Part shown: positions 35,935 through 43,577 of the stretch, piece by piece
How the letters are laid out: the number at the start of each line of letters is the position of its first letter
Numbering within the stretch: the stretch's first letter is position 1
Assembly (NCBI GenBank): GCA_900539115.1
Contig: UQAQ01000011.1
Location: 13,113 to 77,112 of the forward strand
Length of the DNA stretch: 64,000 nt
Direction of reading: 5' to 3'
DNA from: an uncultured Roseburia sp.
GTDB lineage: Bacteria; Bacillota; Clostridia; Lachnospirales; Lachnospiraceae
Notes under the pieces: model-generated
Told to the model about the DNA's origin: nothing
The model's input: only the letters and a program-made list of their open reading frames with translations
Databases searched by the model: none
Program-made: the position numbers and the translations under genes

Positions 35935-35964
35935 AGTATAACAACAAGGACCCTGACAATGCAA
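35935..35964 (-). promoter_or_regulatory. Promoter of histidine phosphatase-rlmH-mscS unit
   Basis: Minus strand TTGCAT, 18-bp spacer, TATACT, about 45 bases before the ATG. A 12-bp perfect inverted repeat of A/T runs (TTTTGAAAAAAA / TTTTTTTCAAAA, 35987-36016) lies just upstream and may act as a bent or UP-like element. Confidence 0.55.
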
Positions 35965-36068
35965 TAGCAATTTGAGAAAAATATCGTTTTGAAAAAAAAT
36001 TTAACTTTTTTTCAAAAAAATATATTCTGACATGTTTTTGACACATCTGTTTAGTATCTTAATACTCG

Positions 36069-36124
36069 GAAAGTATAAACTTTCTACTCCCACCCTATTA
36101 TACGCTTAGGTACCATATGGTACC
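36069..36124. repeat. Two palindromes in the intergenic gap
   Basis: GAAAGT-ATAA-ACTTTC (36069-36084) and the perfect 16-bp palindrome GGTACCATATGGTACC (36109-36124) lie in the 317-bp gap between the histidine phosphatase gene and mazF. They look like protein-binding sites; no gene in the gap explains them. Confidence 0.6.
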
Positions 36125-36126
36125 AC

Positions 36127-36156
36127 AAAAAACACCTCCTCCCAGAGGTGTTTTTT
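36127..36156 (-). terminator. Terminator after mazF
   Basis: AAAAAACACCTC pairs fully with GAGGTGTTTTTT around a 6-nt loop, with T-runs in both directions, so it can work on both strands. It lies about 50 bp after the mazF stop. Confidence 0.9.
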
Positions 36157-36205
36157 GTTTGTTCTTTTTCTTGACCGCAAGTACCCGAAATTTGGTCATT
36201 TTTTC

Positions 36206-36553
36206 TTATGTACGCAGTGCCAGGCTCACTTCCAACCCCTGATTGATTCGTCTCATAACACTCTCATCCAGATGACAAACTTTCTCCCGCAGTCGTGATT
36301 TATCAATTGTTCTCACTTGTTCCAGCAAAATTACAGAATCTTTTACGATGCCATACTCTTCCGAATTCAGTGCAATGTGCGTTGGAAGCTTCGCCTTATT
36401 CATTTTTGATGTAATCGCCGCGCAGATCACCGTCGGACTATATCGGTTTCCCATATCATTTTGTATAATTAAAACCGGTCGTACGCCACCTTGTTCGGAG
36501 CCCACAACCGGTCTTAAATCTGCATAATAAATGTCGCCTCGTTTAACCACCAT
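36206..36553 (-). CDS. MazF/PemK-type endoribonuclease toxin
   Basis: A 115-residue MazF-fold RNase with VKRGDIYYADLRPVVGSEQG (the core Arg-Gly-Asp start), GGVRPVLIIQND and VCAAITSK, and the active-site region LLEQVRTIDKSRL. It is closest to the B. subtilis NdoA/EndoA type, which cuts mRNA and lies beside alr, as here. No antitoxin frame is found in the 186 bp before it, unlike the usual alr-ndoAI-ndoA order. The antitoxin may be elsewhere, or the gene may serve alone. Confidence 0.9.
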   Translation of the reverse strand: MVVKRGDIYYADLRPVVGSEQGGVRPVLIIQNDMGNRYSPTVICAAITSKMNKAKLPTHIALNSEEYGIVKDSVILLEQVRTIDKSRLREKVCHLDESVMRRINQGLEVSLALRT

Positions 36554-36615
36554 GGTACATACCCCTCGTTATTTTCTATTTCCCTATGTAATACAGGATA
36601 AATTTTTTAATTCTT

Positions 36616-36639
36616 TATACCACGAATTTCTGTGGTATA
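36616..36639. promoter_or_regulatory. Dyad upstream of mazF, possible operator
   Basis: TATACCAC and GTGGTATA form a perfect 8-bp inverted repeat with an 8-nt spacer, about 65 bp upstream of the mazF start. Toxin genes are often self-controlled at such sites. No convincing -35/-10 pair was found around it. Confidence 0.4.
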
Positions 36640-36703
36640 CTCCTATTATTACCAATATACGTGAGTTTATACCATATGTTAGTTATTTATTATAGTAACA
36701 TGT

Positions 36704-36740
36704 GGGGGAGGGGCGTCCTGAATAGTTACGTAGTAACTAT
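36704..36740. repeat. Copy 1 of a dispersed intergenic repeat
   Basis: Contains CCTGAATAGTTACGT, which recurs upstream of rex at 41087-41102, next to ATAGTTAC-GTA-GTAACTAT, a perfect hairpin ending at the alr stop codon. It may double as a weak terminator for alr but has no T-run. Confidence 0.5.
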
Positions 36741-37876
36741 TATATATATTTTCTCGGTACACGTTCTGTAATGCTGCATATATATTCATAATTGAACGAA
36801 TGTGCCAGAGCTGCCACTTCCTCCACGCTGATACGCCGGGAGCCGTCCTGACCGATCAGAGTTACCGCATCGCCTACCTTAACCTCCGGAATGTCTGTCA
36901 CATCGATCATAAACTGATCCATACAGATTCGCCCAACGATTGGCGCATAACAGCCTCTGACAAGCACTCTTCCCTTTCCGGACAAATCTCTTTTCACTCC
37001 ATCCGCATAGCCTACCGGAATCGTAGCGATCACACTTTCGCGCTCGGCGGTAAAGGTTCCTCCATAACTGATACTTGTTCCCGCATGAACTGTCTTGACA
37101 TGAACTACTTCCGTTTTCCAGGAAAGTGCCGGACGAAGTGGCACATTTTTCTTCACTTCATCGGAAGGGAACAGACCATACGTCGTTATGCCGGAGCGCA
37201 CCATGTCCAAATATGTAGATGGCAGTCTCAAAATTGACGCACTGTTTGCCACATGTGCAAGCGGGATTTCTACGCCTCTCTTTTGAAGTTCGTGACGAAA
37301 GATCTGAAATTTTTCAAATGGCTCTTTCGTCCATTCTGTCGATACCTCATCCGCTCTGGCAAAGTGCGTAAAGATTCCCTCAATCTCGATGCCCGGAAGT
37401 CTGGAAATCGCATAAATAACCTCAATATTATCTTTTACAGGCTGAAATCCAATGCGCCCCATTCCGGTATCGACTTTAATATGAATCTTCGCCTTCTTTC
37501 CAAGACGCACTGCCTCTTCACTGAGAATTTTTGCCATTTCATAACTGTATACTGCCTGAGAAATATCATTTTTAATCAGATCCTCATACCAGATTTTTCC
37601 GGTGTGTCCCAAAATCAAAATCATCTTAGCAACTCCGGCTTTCCGAAGTTTCAATGCCTCTTCAATAATAGCCACACCATATGCATCCACTTCGTCTTTT
37701 AATGCCTCTGCGACTTCAATATCGCCGTGACCGTAAGCATTTGCTTTGATGATTGCCATAATTTTTACCTTATCTCCCACTTTTTCCCGTTCACACCGGA
37801 TATTATGCTTGATTGCGTCGAGATCAATCTCCACATACGTTCTGTCATATTTTTTCTTTTCCAATAATTCGTCCAT
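36740..37876 (-). CDS. alr: Alanine racemase
   Basis: Makes D-alanine for peptidoglycan with pyridoxal phosphate. The PLP lysine is in IIKANAYGHGDIEVA, and the catalytic tyrosine is in SISYGGTFTAERESVIATIP of the C-terminal domain. VKVDTGMGRIGF and GRICMDQFMIDVTD are standard. The start at 37876 (MDELLEKKKY, 378 residues) has GGAG 6 bases upstream and begins 1 bp after the nnr stop. An ATG at 37888 would overlap that gene. Confidence 0.96.
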   Translation of the reverse strand: MDELLEKKKYDRTYVEIDLDAIKHNIRCEREKVGDKVKIMAIIKANAYGHGDIEVAEALKDEVDAYGVAIIEEALKLRKAGVAKMILILGHTGKIWYEDLIKNDISQAVYSYEMAKILSEEAVRLGKKAKIHIKVDTGMGRIGFQPVKDNIEVIYAISRLPGIEIEGIFTHFARADEVSTEWTKEPFEKFQIFRHELQKRGVEIPLAHVANSASILRLPSTYLDMVRSGITTYGLFPSDEVKKNVPLRPALSWKTEVVHVKTVHAGTSISYGGTFTAERESVIATIPVGYADGVKRDLSGKGRVLVRGCYAPIVGRICMDQFMIDVTDIPEVKVGDAVTLIGQDGSRRISVEEVAALAHSFNYEYICSITERVPRKYI

Positions 37877-37877
37877 C

Positions 37878-39359
37878 TCATTCTCCATTCTGGTGGATTT
37901 TCTGCAGGGAATCGATCAAGTCACGTGCCATCATTCCATGCTCACCATATTTCTCTTTGTATCTGTCTCCTGCCAGCCCATGCAGGTAAACGGCTGCTTT
38001 TGCCGCTTCAAAGCAGGACATCCCCTGCGCGACAAGGCCGCCGATCGTTCCGGCAAGCACATCACCGCTTCCGCCGGTCGCCATTCCGCTGTTTCCGGAA
38101 ATATTGACATAGCACTCATTTCCGTCACTCACACAGGTTCGGGCATCCTTTCCGACGACAATGCCGCCCTGCTCCTCTGCAAACTGTTTTACCTTCTGTA
38201 AAAACTCTTCTTTTAATTCAGCCATCGTCCAGCCGGAAATCACACAAAATTCCTTGGGATGCGGTGTCAGGATCCAAGCGGCTTTCGTCTTTTGCAGCTG
38301 CTCACGGCTGCACATTGTGATACCGTCGCCATCCAGCACAATGGGCTTGTCAGAATTTTCCAGCACGTGTGCAATTATCTTTTTCGTATCCTCTCCGGTT
38401 CCAAGTCCCGGTCCCAGTACGATCACATCCGCAAAAGCCAATCCTTTAGCAAGCACTTCCTCTTCTTCGTACGAATCCACCAGGGCTTCCGGAAGCATCG
38501 TAAGGATCGTCTGGCAGTTTTCCTTTGCCGACAGAACCTTTACCAGACCTGCCCCCATCCGATATGCCGCCTTCGCTGCAAAAACAGCCGCGCCGCACAT
38601 ATTTTTACTGCCTCCGATCACAAGAACGTGGCCAAATGTCCCTTTATGGCCGTCCGGTCTTCTTTCCGGCAGACAATGTTCCAAATCTCTTTTATCATAA
38701 TAATACGCCGGATTCTCTATCGCCTCATAACTGCAGTCCGGATATCCGATGTCTCCGATCACTACGTTTCCGGCGTACCGGCATCCGGGATAAAGAACCA
38801 GTCCCAGTTTATTCACTCCAAAAGTAACCGTCGTTTCTGCTTTTACCGCCGTTCCAAGAACTTTTCCGGTATCCCCATGAATGCCCGACGGGATATCAAT
38901 TGCAAAAATGCGTTTCTGTGACCGGTTCATCTGCTCGATCATTGCCTGATAGACGCCTTCCACCGGCCGGTTTAAGCCCACGCCAAAAAGCCCATCCACA
39001 AGGATTGGATATTCTGCAGAATCTACTTCTGCTGCCGTAACCGCCTCAACATCGCACGCTGCAGCCAGCCGCAATTGCAAAAACAGATCTTCCGACATAC
39101 GAGAAGTCTCTCCTACCAGCACAATCGCCGTATGGTATCCCTGCTGTTTCAATATTCTTGCCGCCGCAACCGCATCTCCGCCGTTATTGCCACATCCGCA
39201 GACAAATAAAATTCCTTCGTCTTTGCGAATCGACTGTTCGATCACCGAACTTAATACCGTCGCCGCTTTTTCCATCAGAACCGCACCGGGAAAGCCGACT
39301 TCCTGTATGGCGTGTTCATCCAGCTGTTTTGCCTGTTTTGCCGTAAATAAATATCGCAT
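37878..39359 (-). CDS. nnr: Bifunctional NAD(P)H-hydrate epimerase / dehydratase
   Basis: Repairs damaged NAD(P)HX. The N-terminal epimerase (about 1-205) has MEKAA, FVCGCGNNGGDAVAAARIL and IDIPSGIHGDTGKVLG. The C-terminal ADP/ATP-dependent dehydratase (about 215-493) has HKGTFGHVLVIGGSKNMCGA, LGPGLGTGED, ILTPHPKEF and NSGMATGGSGDVLAGTIGGL. The start MRYLFTAKQ at 39359 is preferred over an in-frame codon four residues upstream. It is encoded between acpS (12 bp) and alr (1 bp), a usual Firmicutes order. Confidence 0.94.
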   Translation of the reverse strand: MRYLFTAKQAKQLDEHAIQEVGFPGAVLMEKAATVLSSVIEQSIRKDEGILFVCGCGNNGGDAVAAARILKQQGYHTAIVLVGETSRMSEDLFLQLRLAAACDVEAVTAAEVDSAEYPILVDGLFGVGLNRPVEGVYQAMIEQMNRSQKRIFAIDIPSGIHGDTGKVLGTAVKAETTVTFGVNKLGLVLYPGCRYAGNVVIGDIGYPDCSYEAIENPAYYYDKRDLEHCLPERRPDGHKGTFGHVLVIGGSKNMCGAAVFAAKAAYRMGAGLVKVLSAKENCQTILTMLPEALVDSYEEEEVLAKGLAFADVIVLGPGLGTGEDTKKIIAHVLENSDKPIVLDGDGITMCSREQLQKTKAAWILTPHPKEFCVISGWTMAELKEEFLQKVKQFAEEQGGIVVGKDARTCVSDGNECYVNISGNSGMATGGSGDVLAGTIGGLVAQGMSCFEAAKAAVYLHGLAGDRYKEKYGEHGMMARDLIDSLQKIHQNGE

Positions 39360-39371
39360 ATGCCACCTCAC

Positions 39372-39770
39372 TTATTCATCATAAAGGGGCTGCAATGCTG
39401 CCTCTTTTTCATCTGTCGCCACGACAAACGCCGTAACTTCGTTCTTTGTATTGGTAATACTGATATGTATCTGAGTAATTCCCAGTCGTTTTGCTATCTT
39501 TTTTGCCTTTCCATACAGCCGCACATACGGTTCCTCCAGTTCTCCCCGGAGCACCTCGATCTCTCTCGGCTCACACTGGTAAAACCCTGTACGAAACGCT
39601 TTCGCCACCGCTTCTTTAGCAGCAAAATCGGATGCCTTCCGCACTTTATGCTCTGCAAATTGTGCCATTTCTTTCGTTGTAAACGTTCTTTCCACAAAAT
39701 GGCTGCTCCGCTCACACGCACGCAGTACCCTCGCGATCTCTATTGTATCGATTCCAATCCCCAGAATCAT
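39372..39770 (-). CDS. acpS: Holo-[acyl-carrier-protein] synthase
   Basis: Transfers phosphopantetheine from CoA to acyl carrier protein. The 132 residues start MILGIGIDTIEIARV, with the metal-binding Asp, and contain SDFAAKEAVAKAF, with the catalytic Glu/Lys pair. The ATG at 39770 has AGAGG 6 bases upstream; an earlier GTG at 39791 overlaps the previous gene and lacks a site. Confidence 0.95.
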   Translation of the reverse strand: MILGIGIDTIEIARVLRACERSSHFVERTFTTKEMAQFAEHKVRKASDFAAKEAVAKAFRTGFYQCEPREIEVLRGELEEPYVRLYGKAKKIAKRLGITQIHISITNTKNEVTAFVVATDEKEAALQPLYDE

Positions 39771-39787
39771 AACATACCTCTTTTCTA

Positions 39788-40378
39788 TCACTTATAATGA
39801 TCAAATACATTCATTACTTCTCGCCCAAGCAACGCATGCATCAATCCATATGTCTGATCCACACTCTCCTCTAATTCCACTTTATCTGCCACTTTCTGCT
39901 TAATCTCTGCACGCTGTACCTCGATGTCCTGCGTCAGTTCCTGCAGATATTCTTCCCTCTCTTTGAGTTTGTCATAACAATACGTAATGGACACGACGAG
40001 AAGCTCCTCATTGGTTTTCCGGATTTCATAAGGCACTTCCATCAGACGATCACTTTCTTCTTCAATCTTCTGCTTTGTCTCAATCAGCAGCTTTTTCTGT
40101 TTCTCTTTTTTTCGGTCATTTTCACCCTCATTCATCCCGGACACGATCGCGTCTATCAGTTTTTTCTTGCCTCTTCGCAGATCCTTGATCTCATTGACCA
40201 GTTTTCCTTGTTCTTTCAGGAGTTCATTGCACTTTTTTTCCAAAGTTTTCACTTCTTCCGGTTTCACTCCACCGGGAAATAATTTGTGCCAGCGCTCATC
40301 CAAGACAAGGATGGGAAGTTTTTTCCCATGCACCAGCTGCTGCAATGGCGGCAATTGGTCTCTGTTTCCTTTTGGCAT
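39788..40378 (-). CDS. Coiled-coil protein of unknown function
   Basis: I do not recognise this 196-residue protein beyond its likely presence beside rex in related genomes. The first 45 residues are a compact segment (PPLQQLVHGKKLPILVLDERWHKLFPGG). The rest is almost wholly charged helix with heptad-like spacing (about 45-115 and 125-180), rich in Lys and Glu, and it ends MHALLGREVMNVFDHYK. There is no membrane segment or signal. It lies between rex (about 20 bp) and acpS (17 bp). The start could also be a GTG two codons upstream. Confidence 0.8.
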   Translation of the reverse strand: MPKGNRDQLPPLQQLVHGKKLPILVLDERWHKLFPGGVKPEEVKTLEKKCNELLKEQGKLVNEIKDLRRGKKKLIDAIVSGMNEGENDRKKEKQKKLLIETKQKIEEESDRLMEVPYEIRKTNEELLVVSITYCYDKLKEREEYLQELTQDIEVQRAEIKQKVADKVELEESVDQTYGLMHALLGREVMNVFDHYK

Positions 40379-40397
40379 ACACACCGCCCCTTTCCTT

Positions 40398-41030
40398 TTA
40401 CTTATCTTTTTCTGACAGACGATAAGAAAGACGCATCAAACTCTCTGCCAGATGAACATTTTCTACCACAACATGTGAGGGCACTTTCAGATCGGTAGAC
40501 GCAAAATTCCAAAACGCCTCCACTCCGACTTCCGCCAGTCTCCCGGCGATCTTCGACGCCTGATCTTTTGGAACCGTAAGGGCTGCTATGTGAACCGGGT
40601 GCTCTTTTACAAACACTTCAATATCTTCAATCGAATAAACCAGAATGTCGTTGATCTTTTTTCCGATTTTTTCCTTGTCGACATCAAAAATACCAGCCAT
40701 CTGAAATCCCCGCTTCGTAAATCCTCCATAATTTGCCAATGCACATCCCAGATTTCCGGCTCCGATAATAATTACATTATAATTATGTTCGAGTCCCAAT
40801 ATTTTCCCAATTTCATCATGAAGATAACTTACATTATATCCATATCCCTGCTGTCCAAACCCACCAAAATTATTAAAATCCTGCCGGATCTGGGAAGCCG
40901 TTACATTCATTTTTTTGCTCAACTCATGCGACGAAATCCGATCAATCCCTTTTTCGAGCAATTCACTCAGATATCTATAATATCTTGGAAGACGCTTGAT
41001 TACTGCAGATGATATTTTCTTTTCTTCCAA
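40398..41030 (-). CDS. rex: Redox-sensing transcriptional repressor Rex
   Basis: Senses the NADH/NAD+ ratio and represses fermentation genes when NAD+ is high. Of the 210 residues, the N-terminal winged helix has LPRYYRYLSELLEKG and SHELSKKMNVTASQIRQDFN; the Rossmann domain has VIIIGAGNLGCALANY and AGIFDVDKEKIG. The start codon is TTG at 41030, supported by GGAGG 8 bases upstream and by the fit to family length. It heads rex-(coiled coil)-acpS-nnr-alr. No classical Rex site was seen in its own promoter. Confidence 0.96.
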   Translation of the reverse strand: MEEKKISSAVIKRLPRYYRYLSELLEKGIDRISSHELSKKMNVTASQIRQDFNNFGGFGQQGYGYNVSYLHDEIGKILGLEHNYNVIIIGAGNLGCALANYGGFTKRGFQMAGIFDVDKEKIGKKINDILVYSIEDIEVFVKEHPVHIAALTVPKDQASKIAGRLAEVGVEAFWNFASTDLKVPSHVVVENVHLAESLMRLSYRLSEKDK

Positions 41031-41041
41031 TGTGCCAACCT

Positions 41042-41119
41042 CCGTTACGTCCGTAACGATTCAGGGTCCCACCCAAATAACACCGCCCCTGAATAGTTAC
41101 GTTTTTATATATTATACTA
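41042..41119. repeat. rex leader: copy 2 of dispersed repeat, hairpin, and -10
   Basis: Downstream of a minus-strand TATAAT (41114-41119, poor -35), the rex leader holds CCTGAATAGTTACG (41088-41101) and its near-inverse GTAACGATTCAGGG (41051-41064), so the transcript can fold into a long hairpin. GTTACG-TC-CGTAAC (41043-41056) is a second, overlapping palindrome and may compete with it. The motif is shared with 36704-36740. Confidence 0.5.
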
Positions 41120-41201
41120 CATTTTCTTTTATAAAAAAAGATGTAAAAATCAACTTTTTATGCTATACTGTCTTTAGCAAATATTTTGATTGGAGAATAT
41201 T

Positions 41202-43133
41202 ATGATATTAGCGTGTAACCATATAGAAAAAAAGTTTAATGACGAAGCGCTCTTTTCAGACGTTTCTTTTCATATCAACGAACACGAATGTACTGCTCTT
41301 GTGGGCGTAAACGGCACCGGAAAAACCACGCTTTTGCGGATTATCGTCGGAGAACTTCCGGCAGATAATGGCGATGTCATTCTGGCAAAGGATACTTCTG
41401 TCGGCTATCTTCCGCAGCAGCAGGGATATCATTCGGACAAAAGTATCTACGATGAATTGTGGGAAGTGAAAAAGGACATTGTCGCCCTCGAACGCGAGAT
41501 CCGTATAATGGAAGAAACCATGCAGACCGCTTCCGGTGAAGAATTAAATTCCCTTTTGGAGCGCTATCACCGCATGCAGACTGAATTTGAGGCCAAAGAC
41601 GGCTACGCGTGCAAAAGCCAGATTATGGGAATCATCAACGGACTTGGCTTTGTCGGAAATGATATTGACAAATCGATCAATACTCTTTCCGGCGGACAGA
41701 AAACCCGTGTAGCACTCGGAAAACTCCTTCTCCTTGAGCCGGATCTGCTGATCCTCGACGAGCCGACCAACCACCTTGACCTCGCTTCGATCCAATGGCT
41801 GGAAACGTATCTTTCCAACTACAAGGGAAGTGTCCTGATCGTATCGCATGACCGCTATTTTCTTGACCGTATCGCAGACAAAGTAGTCGAACTCGACCAC
41901 GGCAAAGCAACCGTTTTTAAAGGAAATTACAGCGATTACGCGCAAAAAAAAGAACTTTTACGCCGGGATGCGATCAAACAATATGAAAATTATCAGCAGA
42001 CCGTGCGCCATCAGGAACAGGTCATTGAAAAACTGCGTTCTTTCAACCGTGAAAAATCAATCAAACGGGCAGAAAGCCGCGAAAAAATGTTGGAAAAAAT
42101 GACACCGGTGGACAAGCCGGTAACAGAACAGAAATCAATGCACTTTTCCCTTGTTCCGGAAAAGGAAAGCGGAAAAGATGTTTTGCGTGTGGAAAATTTT
42201 GGAAAGTCTTTTGGTGACTTACACCTCTTTCAGGATGTCTCCTTTGAATTGTTCCGCGGAGAACGTGTTGCTTTGATCGGGAAAAACGGAACCGGCAAAA
42301 CCACTCTTCTCAAGATGCTCTGCGAACTGGAATCTCCGGATCAGGGTACTGCCGTCTTTGGCACGAACGTGGAACTTGGCTATTACGACCAGGAACACAA
42401 TGTGCTGCACGAGGAAAAAACGATTTTTGATGAAATCCACGATGACTACCCGGATCTTAACAATACGAAGATCCGCAATGTCCTCGCTGCCTTCCTCTTT
42501 ACCGGGGAGGATGTCTATAAAAAGATCTCACTTCTTTCCGGTGGAGAAAAGGGACGTGTCTCCCTGGCAAAACTTATGCTCTCCAAAGCCAATCTCCTGC
42601 TTCTCGACGAGCCGACCAACCACTTGGATATCGACTCCAAAGAGATTCTGGAAGATGCTTTGAATCATTATACCGGAACGGTCTTATACGTATCGCATGA
42701 CCGCTATTTTATCCAGAAAACCGCTACCCGGATCCTGGATCTGACCAATGAACATATTCTTTCATACGATGGAAATTATGACTATTATCTGGCGAAGAAG
42801 GATCTTGTCGAAAGCCGCTATCTCGGCAACACGACAGAACCTGCGCCAAAAACGGAGGCTCCGTCTACTGCCAAACTCGACTGGAAGGAACAGAAAGAAC
42901 GGGAAGCAAAAAAAAGAAAGATTGAAGCTGCGTATGAAAAAGCAGAAAACGAAATCCAAAAACTGGAAGAACTTATCGAAGAAACCGATGCGCAGATCGC
43001 CCTTCCGGAATACGCTTCCGACGTTGCCAAATTGACCGAATTATCAAAGCAGAAGGAGCAATATGAGGCAGAACTGGAAACCGCGATGGAGGAATGGGAA
43101 AAAGCAGCGCAGGCGCTGGAAGAATTGGAGTAA
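41202..43133 (+). CDS. ABC-F family ATP-binding protein
   Basis: A soluble, ribosome-associated ATPase with two nucleotide-binding domains. Domain 1 has Walker A GVNGTGKTT, signature LSGGQKTRVALGKLL and Walker B LLILDEPTNHLDL. Domain 2 has GKNGTGKTT, LSGGEKGRVSLAKL and LLLLDEPTNHLDI. The linker (about 235-300) and a charged C-terminal coiled coil (about 560-640) are those of the YdiF/Uup group, tied to translation or ribosome assembly rather than a specific drug. The start MILACNHIEKKF at 41202 has GGAG upstream. TATACT at 41164-41169 is a likely -10. Confidence 0.93.
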   Translation: MILACNHIEKKFNDEALFSDVSFHINEHECTALVGVNGTGKTTLLRIIVGELPADNGDVILAKDTSVGYLPQQQGYHSDKSIYDELWEVKKDIVALEREIRIMEETMQTASGEELNSLLERYHRMQTEFEAKDGYACKSQIMGIINGLGFVGNDIDKSINTLSGGQKTRVALGKLLLLEPDLLILDEPTNHLDLASIQWLETYLSNYKGSVLIVSHDRYFLDRIADKVVELDHGKATVFKGNYSDYAQKKELLRRDAIKQYENYQQTVRHQEQVIEKLRSFNREKSIKRAESREKMLEKMTPVDKPVTEQKSMHFSLVPEKESGKDVLRVENFGKSFGDLHLFQDVSFELFRGERVALIGKNGTGKTTLLKMLCELESPDQGTAVFGTNVELGYYDQEHNVLHEEKTIFDEIHDDYPDLNNTKIRNVLAAFLFTGEDVYKKISLLSGGEKGRVSLAKLMLSKANLLLLDEPTNHLDIDSKEILEDALNHYTGTVLYVSHDRYFIQKTATRILDLTNEHILSYDGNYDYYLAKKDLVESRYLGNTTEPAPKTEAPSTAKLDWKEQKEREAKKRKIEAAYEKAENEIQKLEELIEETDAQIALPEYASDVAKLTELSKQKEQYEAELETAMEEWEKAAQALEELE

Positions 43134-43148
43134 GTTCAAAAATAATCA

Positions 43149-43177
43149 TTGACACACGAATACATTTACTGTATTAT
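43149..43177 (+). promoter_or_regulatory. Promoter of the T-box/metG unit
   Basis: TTGACA, 17-bp spacer, TATTAT; it lies 15 bp after the ABC-F stop and starts the transcript just before the T-box. Confidence 0.85.
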
Positions 43178-43189
43178 AGTAAAATATAT

Positions 43190-43477
43190 ATCAAAGGCTG
43201 TGAAGAGAAAAGTAAGTAGTTAGATATGTTACAGAGAGCCTGATAAGCTGAGAACAGGTACAGAAGGAACTACTGAAAATGGTCTCGGAGCTGCGCACCG
43301 AAGCTGTTATGCCAAGGCTGCGACGGGTGCTCCCGTTATAGAGATAGACTATCGATGAATCATTTCTCGTCCGTAGTTGATAAGGCTTATATCGTGAGGT
43401 GTAAGTGAATTTGGGGTGGTAACACGAAGCATACGCTCTCGTCCCTGAAAAAGAAATTTTTCAGAGAGGAGGGCTTT
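43190..43477 (+). promoter_or_regulatory. T-box leader, methionine-specific
   Basis: The leader has a Stem I with the usual AGAACAGGTACAGAAGG distal elements (near 43250) and an ATG specifier (43279-43281) in GAAAATGG. Next is the T-box core GGTGGTAACACG (43415-43426), then a terminator hairpin CTGAAAAA/TTTTTCAG (43445-43464), extended by flanking pairs and followed by CTTTTTT (43473-43479). Uncharged tRNA-Met would favour the antiterminator and let metG be read. The specifier matches the downstream gene. Confidence 0.88.
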
Positions 43478-43577
43478 TTTCATGCAAAAATACGGAAGTA
43501 ACCGCAAAAATATGTTGTAAATAAACAGCATAAACCGAAGTTATCACAACAAAATTCAAAGAAATGAGGAAAATAAA

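Noticed and set aside
41042..41119. Rex autoregulatory site before rex
   Set aside because: The palindromes present (GTTACG-TC-CGTAAC) do not match the TTGTTAA-N4-TTAACAA type of Rex site.
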